From NCBI GenBank assembly GCA_963693635.1, contig CAVOBC010000260.1:1-6979 (forward strand): DNA of 6,979 nucleotides, given 5' to 3'. Under the pieces are notes generated by a model. That model did no database searches and was not told the DNA's origin. It worked only from the letters and a program-made list of their open reading frames with translations. Shown one piece after another: positions 6,117 to 6,979 of this stretch (positions are counted from its first letter, which is position 1; each line of letters starts with the position of its first letter). Both the position numbers and the translations under genes were made by a program. The DNA is from CAVOBC01 sp963693635. Its GTDB lineage: Bacteria > Pseudomonadota > Gammaproteobacteria > Pseudomonadales > Azotimanducaceae.

Positions 6117-6908
6117 ATGGTGACGACTTGGAATACGATTGCATGCGCCGTCCGGGGTTCGCTGCTCCTGACACTCGCGCTGATGTTACCGACCGCGGTG
6201 GGCCAGCCGCTCGCGGACCACACCTACTCCAGCGCGACCATCGCGACGGGAGCCCGAGTCTATGTGCGTACCTGCGCACTTTGTCATGGACCTGATGGTG
6301 GCTGGGTGGAGGACATCAATCTGGGGCTAGGCAGATTCAGAACAGCGGTCACGGATGCTGATCTGCGCCGCGTCATCACGGGTGGGACAGCCGAAGGTCG
6401 CATGCCGGGGTTTCCTCTCGCAGAGGATGATATGGCAGGCATCATTGCCTACATCCGCACCGGTTTCGACCCGGAAGGAAAATCCATCGTCATTGGCAAC
6501 GTGGCGAATGGTAAGCGACTCTTTGCCGGCAAAGGCGCGTGTAGCTCGTGTCACCGCGTTGGCGGCGTCGGCCCGCGCAGTGCGCCAGACCTGAGTGATA
6601 TTGGGGTGACAAGAACGCCCGCCGCCCTGCAGCGCACGCTACTCGATCCGGCGGCGAGCCTTTGGCCGATCAACCGGCCCGTCACAATCGTGACGCGTGA
6701 CGAGCGCACCATTACCGGCCGGCGTCTTAATGAAGACACATACTCAGTACAGGTGCTCGGCAGTGACGAGCGCCTGTATTCGTTGATGAAGTCGGACCTC
6801 GTCAGATTCGAGATCAGCGAGGTGCCGACGCATCAGCCGACGACACTGTCGGCAGACGAGGTTGCAAACCTGCTCGGCTATCTTCTTTCGTTGCGGGGTG
6901 AATTATGA
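6117..6908 (+). CDS. Diheme c-type cytochrome, second domain of the TIGR02603 (Pirellula/Verrucomicrobium) heme-binding type
   Basis: A 263-residue exported protein: signal peptide at about 1-30 (hydrophobic SLLLTLALMLPTAVG), then two heme domains. Domain 1 (about 38-117) has CALCH (C53, C56, H57) and the probable axial Met in GRMPGFP (M96), a standard cytochrome c class I layout. Domain 2 (about 128-262) has CSSCH (C142, C145, H146), then GPRSAPDLSDIG, LLDPAASLWP, TRDERTITGR and LSADEVANLLGYLLSLRG, the order seen in the TIGR02603 putative heme-binding domain. It would carry electrons in the periplasm, usually from a dehydrogenase to an oxidase. A good Shine-Dalgarno GAGGGG (6106-6111) stands 5 nt before the ATG. 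The stop overlaps the next start by ATGA, implying translational coupling with an exported partner. The Met-Pro usually found before the last helix of domain 2 reads PTHQPTTLSADE here (see findings). Confidence 0.9.
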   Translation: MVTTWNTIACAVRGSLLLTLALMLPTAVGQPLADHTYSSATIATGARVYVRTCALCHGPDGGWVEDINLGLGRFRTAVTDADLRRVITGGTAEGRMPGFPLAEDDMAGIIAYIRTGFDPEGKSIVIGNVANGKRLFAGKGACSSCHRVGGVGPRSAPDLSDIGVTRTPAALQRTLLDPAASLWPINRPVTIVTRDERTITGRRLNEDTYSVQVLGSDERLYSLMKSDLVRFEISEVPTHQPTTLSADEVANLLGYLLSLRGEL

Positions 6909-6979
6909 AAAGGGTGAGCAGCTTCGCGCTGGTCGTTAGCTTCTGGTGTGTCGCAGGGGCCGCCTATGGCGCCGGCTTT
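6905..6979 (+). CDS. N-terminal fragment of an exported protein, translationally coupled to the cytochrome
   Basis: The first 25 codons only; the gene runs off the right edge. ATG at 6905-6907 overlaps the cytochrome TGA (ATGA), with GGGGTG (6895-6900) as a plausible ribosome binding site. The residues MKRVSSFALVVSFWCVAGAA form a signal peptide (basic K2-R3, hydrophobic core, small residues at the likely cleavage site), followed by YGAGF. The mature protein is not visible, so no family can be assigned. Coupling to a diheme cytochrome makes a periplasmic dehydrogenase, for example a PQQ/quinoprotein-type beta-propeller enzyme, a reasonable guess, but this is inference from context only. Confidence 0.65.
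   Translation, partial: MKRVSSFALVVSFWCVAGAAYGAGF

Overview
This 7 kb, GC-rich, gene-dense window looks like part of a Gram-negative bacterial chromosome. I infer a proteobacterium-like organism from the Sec signal peptides, a periplasmic c-type cytochrome, an exported M48 protease and compact spacing, but no rRNA or marker gene is present to fix the taxon. I see no tRNA, rRNA, CRISPR array, insertion sequence or phage gene.

Layout, left to right. (1) The last 53 codons of a plus-strand NADP-dependent, CurA-like oxidoreductase end at 164. (2) Two minus-strand genes converge on it: a phytanoyl-CoA dioxygenase-like Fe(II)/2-oxoglutarate protein (212-988) and, upstream of it, a membrane-anchored alpha/beta hydrolase (1070-1945). 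A 10-bp perfect hairpin (199-223) lies at the convergent junction. (3) A 204-bp divergent intergenic region holds a direct repeat and an inverted repeat. (4) The plus-strand series follows: an exported M48 metalloprotease (2150-3016), an exported beta-lactamase-fold serine hydrolase (3213-4460), a GPH-type MFS symporter (4593-6032), a diheme cytochrome c (6117-6908), and the first 25 codons of another exported protein, overlapping the cytochrome stop by ATGA and cut off by the window edge.

Functional reading (inference). The serine hydrolase and the symporter could form an export-hydrolyse-import pair for an ester, lactone or glycoconjugate. The cytochrome and the coupled exported partner look like a periplasmic oxidation module, where a quinoprotein-type dehydrogenase would be the usual neighbour; that partner is not identifiable from 25 residues. 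Dioxygenase, alpha/beta hydrolase and oxidoreductase are common in lipid or xenobiotic catabolism, but no substrate can be named. I found no clearly undescribed system. The most unusual points are the non-canonical metal-site motif of the dioxygenase and the missing Met ligand region in the second heme domain of the cytochrome.
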